From assembly GCA_020636105.1 (NCBI GenBank), contig JACJYL010000001.1:744001-808000 (forward strand): DNA of 64,000 nucleotides. The letters are read 5' to 3'. A model generated the notes under the pieces. It did not search any database. It saw only the letters and a program-made list of their open reading frames with translations, and was not told the DNA's origin. Source of the DNA: Lewinellaceae bacterium (lineage in GTDB: Bacteria; Bacteroidota; Bacteroidia; Chitinophagales; Saprospiraceae). Shown one piece after another: positions 33,639-43,110 of the stretch (positions are counted from its first letter, which is position 1; every line of letters begins with the position of its first letter). The translations under genes and the position numbers were made by a program.

Positions 33639-34373
33639 CTACCTCGGGTTGAACTGTGCGCTGATCACATAATCATCCCTGCGTATGAATTCGATCATTT
33701 CCCGGGGCGGGATGATATCCTTATTGAATTTTATTACCCAAAATTGTCCCGAAGGAAGAGCCTTGACCACGGCCATCTCCTGTTTTGCATATTTTCGCAC
33801 CCAGGTGGTCGCATCCACATTGTAGATCAACTGCACAATGATCTCATCCGGTTTTACATTATCCGGTAACCCATAAGTTGGTTTTTCTTTCAATTCCCAT
33901 CCATCGGCAGTCACCAGATTGTCCAACAAATTTTCTAGTTCCAAAACAGTTGATGGTCTGCCATCTTTCCCTACAATAGTCTTAATATCTCCCTCTTCGT
34001 GATACACCAATGTAACAGTCTGTAAATCAGGAACCTGACTCTTATAAAAATCCTGGAATTGCCATAAGTTCGCATCAGAAAAAGCTTTGACAATATTCTG
34101 AAACTCTCCCTTTTTGAGTACCTTAATGTACAGTCCCAGCTTATCAGTAAAGCGTTCTCCTTTATACGCCACTACCCCATTGTCATAAACTGTTAAAGTA
34201 AAAACAGGACAAGTGCCAAAACATGGCCCCTTACTCATTTCAATGACCTTGCCCAGTTCTTCCAACCGGGTATTTTTTTCAAGAACGCCACAGGAATTGA
34301 GCATTAACAAGCAAAATAAGGTCAATAAAATTACGGGGGGAGTGGAGGCGTGTAATTCTTGTTTAAAAGCCAT
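33639..34373 (-). CDS. DUF6438-type lipoprotein
   Basis: 244 residues. Lipobox LLMLNSC near residue 28. The following SKGPCFGTCPVFTLTVYDNGVVAYKGE is the signature of the DUF6438 domain: two cysteines in a PCxGxCP motif before a beta meander. The region after 150 (VQLIYNVDATTWVRKYAKQEM) looks like a second small domain. Function unknown; the family is widespread in Bacteroidota lipoproteins. It lies 33 bp after the M43 protease gene and probably belongs to the same leftward transcript. Confidence 0.75.
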   Translation of the reverse strand: MAFKQELHASTPPVILLTLFCLLMLNSCGVLEKNTRLEELGKVIEMSKGPCFGTCPVFTLTVYDNGVVAYKGERFTDKLGLYIKVLKKGEFQNIVKAFSDANLWQFQDFYKSQVPDLQTVTLVYHEEGDIKTIVGKDGRPSTVLELENLLDNLVTADGWELKEKPTYGLPDNVKPDEIIVQLIYNVDATTWVRKYAKQEMAVVKALPSGQFWVIKFNKDIIPPREMIEFIRRDDYVISAQFNPR

Positions 34374-34406
34374 AAGCTGGAAAAATTATTAATGTTAAAT
34401 GATAAA

Positions 34407-35729
34407 TTAATGTATCACAGCGATTTTTTCAATACCGGAATATTCGTCATCTGATATTTTGACAATATAGAGCCCATTTTTTAGATTGCCAAGGGATAAA
34501 CTATTATTTCCGGTTTTCAAAAATATATTCCCGAAAATCCTTTGCCCGGAAATATCAAATATTTCAAGCGTTAAACCATTCGTTACTTCCGTAGCCAAAT
34601 TAATTTGAAGCTCATCCACCACCGGGTTGGGGAAAATTTTCACCCCGGCGGGCAAAGTCAGATTTTGCGTTGCCACACTACACCCTGAAGGATTTAGCAG
34701 TGCAGAACGAGAAAGCTGGATAGAAGCCCAAACACGAAGTTTTTGTCCCTGGGTAAACATGGCCATGCAAGCATCGTCCGTATAATTCATAAAATTAAAA
34801 TGCATATCCGGCGTTCCGCAGGATTGGTGAATGGAAGAGAAGCAGGTATTCTTATAGGTAAATGCCTGCTTGGGGGTATCCGCCACCCCATCATCCCCTG
34901 TACAATCGAGATTCGGAGGATCATCATCACTTTCGCCCCAAAGGTGTAATAAATTAAAAAAATGGCCCACCTCATGGGTCAGGGTTCGGCCCAGATGATA
35001 GGGTTCCTGGAGGTTTGGTGTCCTGCCAAAGACGCCCGGAGCGATCCTTATGCCGTCTTCCTCCGGATGATTGATCTCCTGCCCCGGAAAACTTGCCTCA
35101 CCAATCACTCCCCCATCAAATCCCCCTACCCAAATATTGAGATAATTATGGTAACACCAGGCATCAGCGCCACCTAAGTCTTCATGGCAAATCCTTCGCA
35201 TGCCGGCTGAATATTTGGAAGCAATATTTGGAATATCTGTATGGACGTAATGGATGCCGTTCGTTGGGTTTCCGGATGGATCTATCGTCGCCAGTTTAAA
35301 CTCAATTTCCATATCCGCGGCTATGTCCAGAAATAAGGGGAAAGTAACCAGATTTAAACTGGCATTCAACATCCGGTAATCCTCGTTTAATACCTCTATT
35401 TGTGATAATACCTGCTCCTCACTGATCATTTCATCGGTTTGGTTCCATACCACATGAACCACTACCTCGATGGTCTGCAACTCACGAAAAGAGATCGCTT
35501 GCCGTGATTTTTCTATCCAATCTAAGGTCCGGGTTTCCAGTTCGGCCCGATAATCCGCCACATTATTATGGCTGGCGGCCTGCACATTTAACATTTTTTG
35601 GGAAAGACAATGCTGGGCATCTCCTGATGAAATCATAAAAGAATACAGGAAGCCGGTAAAAAGAAATTTAATCAAAAAGACTGGGAAGTATTTCTCATAA
35701 GAATGCCCCAGCCGCAAATCAAAAATCAT
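34407..35729 (-). CDS. M43 (pappalysin-like) zinc metalloprotease, T9SS cargo
   Basis: 440 residues. The start ATG overlaps the stop of the upstream OmpA lipoprotein (ATGA), which supports it; a signal peptide follows later than usual, ending near SSGDAQ. Zinc motif HEVGHFFNLLHLWG near residues 252-265 (HExxHxxGxxH form with N for G) and the Met-turn FMNYTDDACM place it in family M43B. Cysteines fit the disulfides of cytophagalysin-type enzymes. The last 75 residues (IFPNPVVDELQINL to EKIAVIH) are a T9SS sorting domain, so the enzyme acts outside the cell on proteins. Confidence 0.9.
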   Translation of the reverse strand: MIFDLRLGHSYEKYFPVFLIKFLFTGFLYSFMISSGDAQHCLSQKMLNVQAASHNNVADYRAELETRTLDWIEKSRQAISFRELQTIEVVVHVVWNQTDEMISEEQVLSQIEVLNEDYRMLNASLNLVTFPLFLDIAADMEIEFKLATIDPSGNPTNGIHYVHTDIPNIASKYSAGMRRICHEDLGGADAWCYHNYLNIWVGGFDGGVIGEASFPGQEINHPEEDGIRIAPGVFGRTPNLQEPYHLGRTLTHEVGHFFNLLHLWGESDDDPPNLDCTGDDGVADTPKQAFTYKNTCFSSIHQSCGTPDMHFNFMNYTDDACMAMFTQGQKLRVWASIQLSRSALLNPSGCSVATQNLTLPAGVKIFPNPVVDELQINLATEVTNGLTLEIFDISGQRIFGNIFLKTGNNSLSLGNLKNGLYIVKISDDEYSGIEKIAVIH

Positions 35730-36727
35730 CGATTGAGTAATTTGTACAATTCACTCCAATCCGGAGAGAGGACAATCTCTGTACGATTATTTTCGGCCCT
35801 GCCACTGGTTGTGAGATTTGAGGCAACGGGGTCGTAAAAGCCACGACCTGCAGCGGTAATAGATTCCGGTGCAACACCATAAGAAGCCAGCACGTTTACC
35901 ACAGCCGCTGAACGGAGCACACTAATCTCCCAGTTACGGGAGGCAATGCCGTCCGAAGCAGTATTTCCGACCACCATAATTTTAAGATCACGATTGTTCA
36001 CCAAAACATCAGCAACCTGCCTCAGGGCCGTTTTGCCATTCCAGGCAACACTTTCATCCCCTTCGCTAAATAAAAGGTTTTGGCCGAGTACTATATGCAA
36101 CATGCCATCTTTGGCAGTTATCTGGGCGTCCTGGGGAGCATAAGCTGAAAGTACATTGGAAAGGCTTTGGGCCACTGAAGAAATTTTGTTTTTATTATTC
36201 GTGGTAAGGTCCTCAATCTGTTTGAGTTTATAGTCCGATCCCGTGTTATTCGAAGCTACGGATTGCCCGGGGCTTCCTTCACGCATGTTCAGTTGGGCCT
36301 CCTTTTGATAAAGTTCGTATTCAAGCTTAGCCAGTTCTCTTTCCTTGGCATCAAGACGGGTCTTCATTTCCGCAACGGACTCCTGCAGCCCTATGCTTTC
36401 ATAGGAGGAAGTCGCCATGACTTCATCATTTTCATATTTGAGCAGGTTCAAACGATCCAATACCTCAGCATAACTACGGTGCAAATTGATATTGGCAGCC
36501 TTCATATCTTCCATTTCACGCACCACAAGACCATAATCGTCCTGTACTTGCTTGTTTTCAACTTCCAGTTTCCTGTTTGTTTCGGCAATGGAATCTACGC
36601 CTACAGATTGGCCTTTGTAATAAGCAAGTTGATCCAGCACTTCAGCGTGTTCCGCCTGGGTTACACATCCTGTAAATAAAATACTCAGAGCAAAAAAACT
36701 GAGAACGAATAAGTGCAGTTTTTTCAT
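35726..36727 (-). CDS. OmpA-family lipoprotein with coiled coil
   Basis: 333 residues. Lipobox LFTGC (C21). Residues 25-165 are a long coiled coil (heptads in AEVLDQLAYYKG to ELYQKEAQL), followed by a short linker and a C-terminal OmpA/MotB domain (LLFSEGDESVAWNGKTALRQVADVL, VVGNTASDGIASRNWEISVLRSAAVV, GRGFYDPVA, NNRTEIVLSP). It likely spans from the outer membrane to peptidoglycan. Its stop overlaps the start of the M43 protease gene by 4 bp. Confidence 0.87.
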   Translation of the reverse strand: MKKLHLFVLSFFALSILFTGCVTQAEHAEVLDQLAYYKGQSVGVDSIAETNRKLEVENKQVQDDYGLVVREMEDMKAANINLHRSYAEVLDRLNLLKYENDEVMATSSYESIGLQESVAEMKTRLDAKERELAKLEYELYQKEAQLNMREGSPGQSVASNNTGSDYKLKQIEDLTTNNKNKISSVAQSLSNVLSAYAPQDAQITAKDGMLHIVLGQNLLFSEGDESVAWNGKTALRQVADVLVNNRDLKIMVVGNTASDGIASRNWEISVLRSAAVVNVLASYGVAPESITAAGRGFYDPVASNLTTSGRAENNRTEIVLSPDWSELYKLLNR

Positions 36728-36860
36728 CGCGGGTCATTTTTGGTTTTAATTAATATTCTATAACATGAGGCACTAATGCTAATGCCAATAAGCCATCCCT
36801 TTAAATAAATGATTAATGTAAGGCTTTTTGTTTGTATTCACAAAATTAAGCAATCTAAAA

Positions 36861-39800
36861 TCATTCAAACTCAATAATCAGGTCATCCTGCTCTACAAGA
36901 GTTTTTTCAGATAAATGAATGCGTTTGACTATGCCGGCAAAAGTGGACGTAATTGTACTTTCCATTTTCATGGCTTCAATCGTAAATAAAGGGGTATTAA
37001 TATTTACCTCATCCCCTACGTGCACCAAAATCCTGGATAAACTCCCCTGCAAAGGCGCACCAAGTTGTTTTTCTCCTGTCGCTTTCGGATGAATAATATG
37101 TTCAGTATGTATATTATTATCGCGAACCGGAATAGAGCGCATCTGGCCATTGAGTTGAAAAAATACCAACCTTTGGCCTAATTCGTCGGGTTCGGTAATA
37201 TTCAGGTACTTAATGACCGTATTTTTTCCCTGACCAAGGGTAACGATGATTTCTTCGTTGGGTTTTAATCCATAAAAGAAAGCCGGAGTAGGCAGAACAC
37301 TTACGCTTCCGTACTTCTGTTTGTGAGCGATAAATTCTTCAAAAACTTTTGGATAGAGTTTATAAGAAAGAAAATCCCTCATGGAAAAATCATTTCCGAA
37401 TTGTTTCAGAAATTCGGGAAACTCCTTGTCGAAATCGATAGGCTCCATATGAGCGTTAGGTCTTTCAGTATAAGGTTTTTCATCCCGAAGAATGATCTTT
37501 TGGATATCTTTGGGAAAGCCTCCGTCAATCTGCCCCAGGTCACCGCGCATAAGGGCTTTTACGCTATCAGGGAATGATAGTGTATGTCCCTTCGCATATA
37601 CATCTTCTTTTGACAAATTATTTGTAGTCATGAACATGGCCATATCGCCAACCACTTTGGAAGACGGAGTTACTTTGATCAAATTCCCGAATAATTCATT
37701 CGCGATCGTGTAATTTTCCTTGATGGTCTCAAATTTTTCTTCAAGTCCCAATGCCCGAGCCTGTGGCCTTAGGTTGGAATATTGTCCTCCTGGAATTTCA
37801 TGGTCATAAACCTCAGCCGTTCCAGCCCTCAATTCCGTTTCAAAAGGATAATAATACCTTCTGACGGTCTCCCAATAGGTTGAGAAAGCATTTAGGGAAT
37901 GTAAGTCCACTTTTTGTTCCCGTGGATGTCCCTTCATCATTCCAACAATAGAATTAAAATTAGGCTGGGAAGTCAATCCTGACATCGAACTCAAAGCCAC
38001 GTCAACCACATCTACGCCGGCCTCAATTGCCCTGAGATAGGTTGCCGCCTGGATGGAAGATGTATCATGGGTATGCAGATGAATAGGGGCATCGATGACT
38101 TTCTTTAATTCCGTGATCAGCGTTTCGGCTGCCAGAGGCTTCAAAAGCCCCGCCATATCCTTTATCGAAATGATATGCGCCCCTTCGTCCTCCAGTCGTC
38201 TGGCCAGGTCAAGATAATATTGCAGGGTAAATTTGGTCAGTTCCGGATTAGTGATATCCCCGGAATAACAAATACAGGCTTCCGCGATAGAATCTGTTCG
38301 TTCCCTGACGGCCTTAATACTTGTTTTCATCGCTTCCACCCAATTGAGGGAATCAAAAATGCGGAACAGGTCGATGCCTGTCTCTGACGCCTGCTCAATG
38401 AACTTAACTACCAGGTTATCCGGATAAGCGGTGTACCCGACTGCATTAGACCCTCTCAGCAACATTTGCAAAATCACATTGGGCATGGCCTGTCTGAATA
38501 ACGCCAGACGTTTCCACGGATCCTCTTTCAAAAATCTCATGGCGACATCAAAAGTGGCACCGCCCCAAACCTCCATGGAAAATATTTCGCCCCCATGATG
38601 CCGGGCAAAGCTTTCTGCAACTCTTGCCAGGTCAAAGGTTCTCATTCTTGTAGCCAGCAAGGACTGGTGAGCATCCCGGAAGGTGGTATCGGTATATTGA
38701 ATTGATTTTATTGATTTAAGATGCCGGGCAAAGGCTTCAGGTCCCAGTTCCTTTAGCGTGTCCCGCATTCCCTTAGGATAAGGTAAATCAGGATCAAAGG
38801 ACGGCACTACTGATCTTTGAAAAACGATTGAATCATCCTTGTGTTTAACAGTGGGATTGTCATTGACGATCACTTCTGCCAGGTAGCGCAACATTTTGGT
38901 GGAACGATCCTGCCATCCACGACCTACCTGCAATTCAGGATGATCCTTAATAAAATTAACAGTTACCTTACCGGAGCGGAATTCTTCATTTTCCAGCAAA
39001 TTGAGCAAAAAGGGCATATTCGTTTTGACGCCCCGTATCCGGAATTCCCGCAGAGCGCGGTGCATCCGCTGGGAAGCACCATCCAATGTGCGCCCCCAAG
39101 CAGTCACTTTAACCAATAAACTGTCAAAGAAAGGAGAGATTTTGGCGCCCGGATAAGCACTTCCTGCATCCAATCGTATCCCCATACCAGCTGCGCTCCT
39201 ATAAGCTATAAGGCTGCCGTAATCAGGCTTAAAATCATTTTCGGGATCCTCGGTGGTTATCCTGCATTGAATGGCCACCCCGCTCAAATGCAAATCATCC
39301 TGCGAATAAATACGAATGGTTGGATCCGTTAATTTGTACCCTTCAGCAATCAATATCTGGGTACGCACAATATCAATACCAGTGACCGCTTCTGTCACGG
39401 TATGCTCTACCTGTATTCTAGGATTAACCTCGATGAAAAAGATATTATTATCCGCATCGACCAGAAACTCTACGGTGCCTGCATGGGTATATCCCGCTTC
39501 GCGAGTCAGCCGGGTGGCATAATCGTACAACTTTTCCTTGACTTCCTGGGGTAAAGTGAGGCAAGGCGCCATCTCCACTACCTTCTGAAAACGACGCTGT
39601 ACCGAACAATCCCTTTCGAAAAGATGCACCAGGTTTCCATGTTTGTCAGCCAGGATCTGTACCTCAATGTGTTTGGGCCGGTCAATAAATTTTTCAATAA
39701 AAATAGTATCGTTACCGAAGGCCGTTTTGGCTTCTCCTTTTGCTTCATGGAGTTCTGTGATAAATTCTTCCTCCTTTCTCACCACCCTCATTCCGCGTCC

Positions 39801-40313
39801 ACCGCCACCCGCCACGGCCTTGATCATTACCGGAAAACCAATTCTCCGGGCTTCAGATAAGGCTGTTTCTTCATCTACCAGATCAATATGACTATCTTCA
39901 ATAAGCGGAACATTAACACTCCTGGCCAGGTTCTTGGCAGCCACCTTATCCCCCACTTTGTCCATAATTGATGCAGAAGGACCAATAAAAACAATCCCTT
40001 CCTCATCGCATCGACGGGCAAAGGTGGTATTTTCACTTAAAAATCCATATCCAGGATGAATCGCATCAATTTTATTGAGTTTCGCTACCCGAAGAATCTC
40101 TTCTACATCAAGATATGGCTTTAGCGGTTCGTCCTTCGCACCGATATGATAAGCTTCATCGGCTTTATACCTGTGCTGGGAAAACCGATCCTCATACGTA
40201 TAAATAGCTACGGTGGTAATATTCAACTCTGACGCGGCGCGAAGTACACGAATAGCAATCTCGCCACGGTTCGCAACGAGTAATTTTTTGAACTTTTTTA
40301 TCTCTTCACTCAT
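36861..40313 (-). CDS. pyc: Pyruvate carboxylase
   Basis: 1150 residues, the full single-chain enzyme: biotin carboxylase with ATP-grasp (1-450; KKLLVANRGEIAIRV, AGGGGRGMRVV, FIEVNPRIQVEHTVTE), carboxyltransferase TIM barrel (about 530-830; DTTFRDAHQSLLATRMR, EVWGGATFDVAMRFL), allosteric/tetramer region, and a biotinyl domain with K1116 in EAMKMES. Carboxylates pyruvate to oxaloacetate with ATP and bicarbonate to refill the TCA cycle and start gluconeogenesis. It lies alone on the - strand with 130 bp to the OmpA lipoprotein operon. Confidence 0.97.
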   Translation of the reverse strand: MSEEIKKFKKLLVANRGEIAIRVLRAASELNITTVAIYTYEDRFSQHRYKADEAYHIGAKDEPLKPYLDVEEILRVAKLNKIDAIHPGYGFLSENTTFARRCDEEGIVFIGPSASIMDKVGDKVAAKNLARSVNVPLIEDSHIDLVDEETALSEARRIGFPVMIKAVAGGGGRGMRVVRKEEEFITELHEAKGEAKTAFGNDTIFIEKFIDRPKHIEVQILADKHGNLVHLFERDCSVQRRFQKVVEMAPCLTLPQEVKEKLYDYATRLTREAGYTHAGTVEFLVDADNNIFFIEVNPRIQVEHTVTEAVTGIDIVRTQILIAEGYKLTDPTIRIYSQDDLHLSGVAIQCRITTEDPENDFKPDYGSLIAYRSAAGMGIRLDAGSAYPGAKISPFFDSLLVKVTAWGRTLDGASQRMHRALREFRIRGVKTNMPFLLNLLENEEFRSGKVTVNFIKDHPELQVGRGWQDRSTKMLRYLAEVIVNDNPTVKHKDDSIVFQRSVVPSFDPDLPYPKGMRDTLKELGPEAFARHLKSIKSIQYTDTTFRDAHQSLLATRMRTFDLARVAESFARHHGGEIFSMEVWGGATFDVAMRFLKEDPWKRLALFRQAMPNVILQMLLRGSNAVGYTAYPDNLVVKFIEQASETGIDLFRIFDSLNWVEAMKTSIKAVRERTDSIAEACICYSGDITNPELTKFTLQYYLDLARRLEDEGAHIISIKDMAGLLKPLAAETLITELKKVIDAPIHLHTHDTSSIQAATYLRAIEAGVDVVDVALSSMSGLTSQPNFNSIVGMMKGHPREQKVDLHSLNAFSTYWETVRRYYYPFETELRAGTAEVYDHEIPGGQYSNLRPQARALGLEEKFETIKENYTIANELFGNLIKVTPSSKVVGDMAMFMTTNNLSKEDVYAKGHTLSFPDSVKALMRGDLGQIDGGFPKDIQKIILRDEKPYTERPNAHMEPIDFDKEFPEFLKQFGNDFSMRDFLSYKLYPKVFEEFIAHKQKYGSVSVLPTPAFFYGLKPNEEIIVTLGQGKNTVIKYLNITEPDELGQRLVFFQLNGQMRSIPVRDNNIHTEHIIHPKATGEKQLGAPLQGSLSRILVHVGDEVNINTPLFTIEAMKMESTITSTFAGIVKRIHLSEKTLVEQDDLIIEFE

Positions 40314-40413
40314 GGGCTTAAAGGTAAAAAAAATAGAGTGAAAGTTTCATTTAAAAATAGAAATAGAACGAAGAAAATAGATAATAAAAGTGCTTAATTA
40401 CGAAATCGCAATC

Positions 40414-40878
40414 CTATTTTATTATAATTTCAACCTTATCAAAAGGGCTCAGGGCAACCCCTTTAACAGTAGCTTCCGCCTCTACGCGATAGGTGGATTT
40501 TGCGCCATGGGCCAGTTTGGCCAACCTGGAAATGCCCCCGTATATAAAATTCTTTTTCCCAAAGGTTTCAACTTCAGAATGAGCCACCTTAAAGGGTAAT
40601 TCAAAGTCAACTTCAACCAACTCGTCAGCCGGCACCTCAAATTCAATTTGCAGTTCGAGTTTGCCCAATTCATATTCGTCGATGAGTTTGTCTTTTCCTC
40701 TCCCCCTGACATATTTCTCTATTAAAACAAAACTAATTCCCGTAACCGTCTGGGGATTCATCGATTGAAAGACCGCCTGGCCTTTAACAACCTCATCTAT
40801 TTCCGCTATTTCTTCAGGCAGCATAAGCTCCATTTTCACCCCCTCGATACCAAGCCATTTTTTCATTTTATTTATCAT
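40414..40878 (-). CDS. Spo0M-like (SpoOM family) arrestin-fold protein
   Basis: 154 residues. MKKWLGIEGVKMELMLPEEI, IEKYVRGRGKDKLIDEYELG and LPFKVAHSEVETFG match the bacterial Spo0M family, which has an arrestin-like beta-sandwich. B. subtilis Spo0M is a cytoplasmic protein linked to cell-cycle and sporulation control; this organism is not a spore former, so its role here is unknown. Only the first arrestin-like lobe seems present (full Spo0M has about 250 residues). The start may be the second Met (MKKWLG). About 100 bp separate it from pyc. Confidence 0.78.
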   Translation of the reverse strand: MINKMKKWLGIEGVKMELMLPEEIAEIDEVVKGQAVFQSMNPQTVTGISFVLIEKYVRGRGKDKLIDEYELGKLELQIEFEVPADELVEVDFELPFKVAHSEVETFGKKNFIYGGISRLAKLAHGAKSTYRVEAEATVKGVALSPFDKVEIIIK

Positions 40879-40997
40879 AACATTAAAGTCTAAAGTTTAA
40901 GGACTAAATTAATAAAAGTGTTTGTAAAAAACTTTGGGTTCATTGTTGAACGTTGGGTAAGTTCTTAAGAAAAAAAGAGCCTGGGAAGAATTTTCTA

Positions 40998-41534
40998 TCA
41001 ATCCTCTCCTGAAATAGACGAGTGATTCCAATCCTTAAGGACAAATATTGAAGAAATGATACTGGAAATTCCCTGTAATAATAAAAGACCTATTCCAAGG
41101 GGGACTACAAATTTGATGATATACCTCGCGGGCAGTCCTCCCGGGTCGGGAGATCCTTCCCTGACAGACAAGGATAAATTTGCATAATCAAAGGACCAGT
41201 AAATGACCATCAGGCACCAGGGAACCAGGAACAAAATCCCACCGAGCAAATTGACCCATGCTTTATCTTTTTTGGAAAAATCGGCATAAAATAGGTCGAC
41301 CCGCACATGTTTATCATGCTTTAATGCGTAAGCAGCCCCCAGCAAAAAGATCAATGCAAACAAATGCCACTCCAGCTCCATGACCCATGCCCTCGTTTCA
41401 TTCATCATGTACCGGGTAAAGACATCATAACAGACAAGCAGCACCAAAAGTGCGGTCAACCAGGACGTAAGGCGGCCAATCTGCTCGTTAATTTGGTCAA
41501 TGCCATTTTTTATGTTTAGCAGGATTCCTTGCAT
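40998..41534 (-). CDS. TRAP transporter small permease (DctQ type), orphan
   Basis: 178 residues with four membrane helices: about 25-45 (LTALLVLLVCYDVFTRYMM), 55-75 (ELEWHLFALIFLLGAAYAL), 98-118 and 143-165. ELEWHLFALIFLLGAAYALKHDKHVRVDLFY is the DctQ signature. This subunit pairs with a large permease (DctM) and an extracytoplasmic binding protein (DctP) to import organic acids with sodium. Neither partner is near in this window, which is unusual because the genes are normally adjacent. Confidence 0.82.
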   Translation of the reverse strand: MQGILLNIKNGIDQINEQIGRLTSWLTALLVLLVCYDVFTRYMMNETRAWVMELEWHLFALIFLLGAAYALKHDKHVRVDLFYADFSKKDKAWVNLLGGILFLVPWCLMVIYWSFDYANLSLSVREGSPDPGGLPARYIIKFVVPLGIGLLLLQGISSIISSIFVLKDWNHSSISGED

Positions 41535-41709
41535 GCAAGCAAGATAATAAGTTTTGTGAATACTTAGAAATGAAGTTCAAAAAAAATAGAATTTCAGTAA
41601 CCCTTAGCATTTTCAGGGGATCAACCCATGATAAAAACATTTTCCTGAAGACTTGGTGGATCTTCCATAAAGATCTTTCGAAGATCAGGTTAACCCTTAA
41701 AAACATAAC

Positions 41710-43041
41710 ATGATGAGTAATTTAAAAAATGAAATCACAGAAAAATCAACAGGATGTTGCCCCGAAATTGAAAAAGGAAAGGAATGTAATGTATTGGACT
41801 TCCATTATCGCCTGGTCAATTTCACACAGGTCGGCAACCAAAGAGTTCCGGTTGAGGTGCTTATTCATGCCAGGCTCGAAAAATGCAGTGAAGGCCTCGA
41901 ATTAGGCAAACTCGCTTACAGCACGACCCTCTTCCCGGGAGAAAAAGTCAACCTTTTCACCACCGACCGCCGAACCCGTTTTAGTTTTGACCAGGAAACC
42001 AACCTGAGTTACCGTAATGAACAAACCCATGAATCACAGTACTACATGGCCTCAATGGACAAAATGATGTCTGACCTCAACATTACAGATCGTGGAAATT
42101 CAAATTCAGCATCACATTCAGATTTTTCTACTACAGGGTCTACCAGTGGAGCCATTCAGAGTTTTCTATCGGGAGCATCCATCAATGTAAAGGGAAATTT
42201 CAATGCTTCCTCTTCCATGGATTTTATCAGAGAATTGAGCAGCCATGCTGAAGCCTCCCACAGCCGCTCTGTAGAAGCCACCGCCGCCTCAAGTAGTGTT
42301 TCCGTCGGGGAGGTGCAAACCCGCAACCATGCCGAGGGAGAAACAGAAAATCATTTTGAAGCTTCTTCCCGTTCATTTTCCAATCCAAATCAATGCCATG
42401 CGGTAACTTATTTTTTCCATCAGATCAATGTAAAACAGCGTGTGAGCTTTAAAATCGTTTCGATCAAAAGAAGGGTTTTGGACAGTGTTGGAGATGCAAC
42501 CGTTTCCAACAGACCTGTCGTATCAAAGGGGGAAATCTCTATAATGCCTTCCGTCATCCCCGCAGACAATCCGAAACGAGTTGAAATAGAAGAGCGGGCA
42601 AGGGTCAGCGAAAATTTCAAACTGAACGCGGTTTCAGGATTAAATACCTCCTCTTTGGCTTTTTCTCCTGCAGCCTTATTTGCTCAACCCTCTGCTTCCA
42701 CAGGAAATTTGGATGAAGCAATGAGAAAACAAGCTTTGAAACAAGTGGACGAAGATCTTATTGCTACCGGGTTATTAGATAAGAGCACCAGGAAAATCAG
42801 CGAAGAAGTGAAGGCAGAACTTTCCTTCACCAATATTACCAGCCTGCCTACCCCAGGACTTTTGGTTAAATCCTGTCTTGATGAATGTTGTGTATGTGAA
42901 CCAGAATTGGCCAAAAAAATCAACCTGGACCTCGAACGCAAGCAACTCGAAAATGACTTATTGAAAAAGCAGATCGAATTGCTGGAAAAATCCCAGGAAT
43001 ACCGGTGCTGCCCTCAACCCGAAAAAGAGGAAGAGGTTTAA
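41710..43041 (+). CDS. Unrecognised serine-rich protein with paired cysteines
   Basis: 443 residues, no signal peptide and no membrane helix; start at 41710 or one codon later. N-terminus has CCPEIEKGKEC. Residues 30-80 (LDFHYRLVNFTQVGNQRVPVEVLIHARLEKC; TLFPGEKVNLFTTDRRTRFSFD) look like a beta domain. Residues 110-230 are rich in S, N, A and H without strong secondary structure. Residues 375-400 carry CLDECCVC, and the end is a coiled coil (LERKQLENDLLKKQIELLEKSQEYRCC) closed by a CC pair. The cysteine pairs suggest metal binding or disulfide crosslinks. No family recognised; neighbours give no hint. Confidence 0.6.
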   Translation: MMSNLKNEITEKSTGCCPEIEKGKECNVLDFHYRLVNFTQVGNQRVPVEVLIHARLEKCSEGLELGKLAYSTTLFPGEKVNLFTTDRRTRFSFDQETNLSYRNEQTHESQYYMASMDKMMSDLNITDRGNSNSASHSDFSTTGSTSGAIQSFLSGASINVKGNFNASSSMDFIRELSSHAEASHSRSVEATAASSSVSVGEVQTRNHAEGETENHFEASSRSFSNPNQCHAVTYFFHQINVKQRVSFKIVSIKRRVLDSVGDATVSNRPVVSKGEISIMPSVIPADNPKRVEIEERARVSENFKLNAVSGLNTSSLAFSPAALFAQPSASTGNLDEAMRKQALKQVDEDLIATGLLDKSTRKISEEVKAELSFTNITSLPTPGLLVKSCLDECCVCEPELAKKINLDLERKQLENDLLKKQIELLEKSQEYRCCPQPEKEEEV

Positions 43042-43070
43042 GATTAAAAAAAAAGAAAGATGAACACAAT

Positions 43071-43110
43071 GTCATCCCGAATTTTGCCCAACGTCAAAGT
43101 TTGGGATGAC
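43071..43110. terminator. Bidirectional terminator hairpin of the repeat family
   Basis: GTCATCCCGAATTTTG pairs with CAAAGTTTGGGATGAC (16 bp, two wobbles) around an 8-nt loop. On the - strand it is followed after 15 nt by a T-run (43047-43055 on the + strand is nine A). The right arm overlaps the stop of the convergent membrane-protein gene. Confidence 0.7.

Noticed and set aside
41536..41706. Short leftward frame overlapping the start of the TRAP small permease gene
   Set aside because: No signal peptide, domain or promoter; the region is the divergent gap between two real genes.
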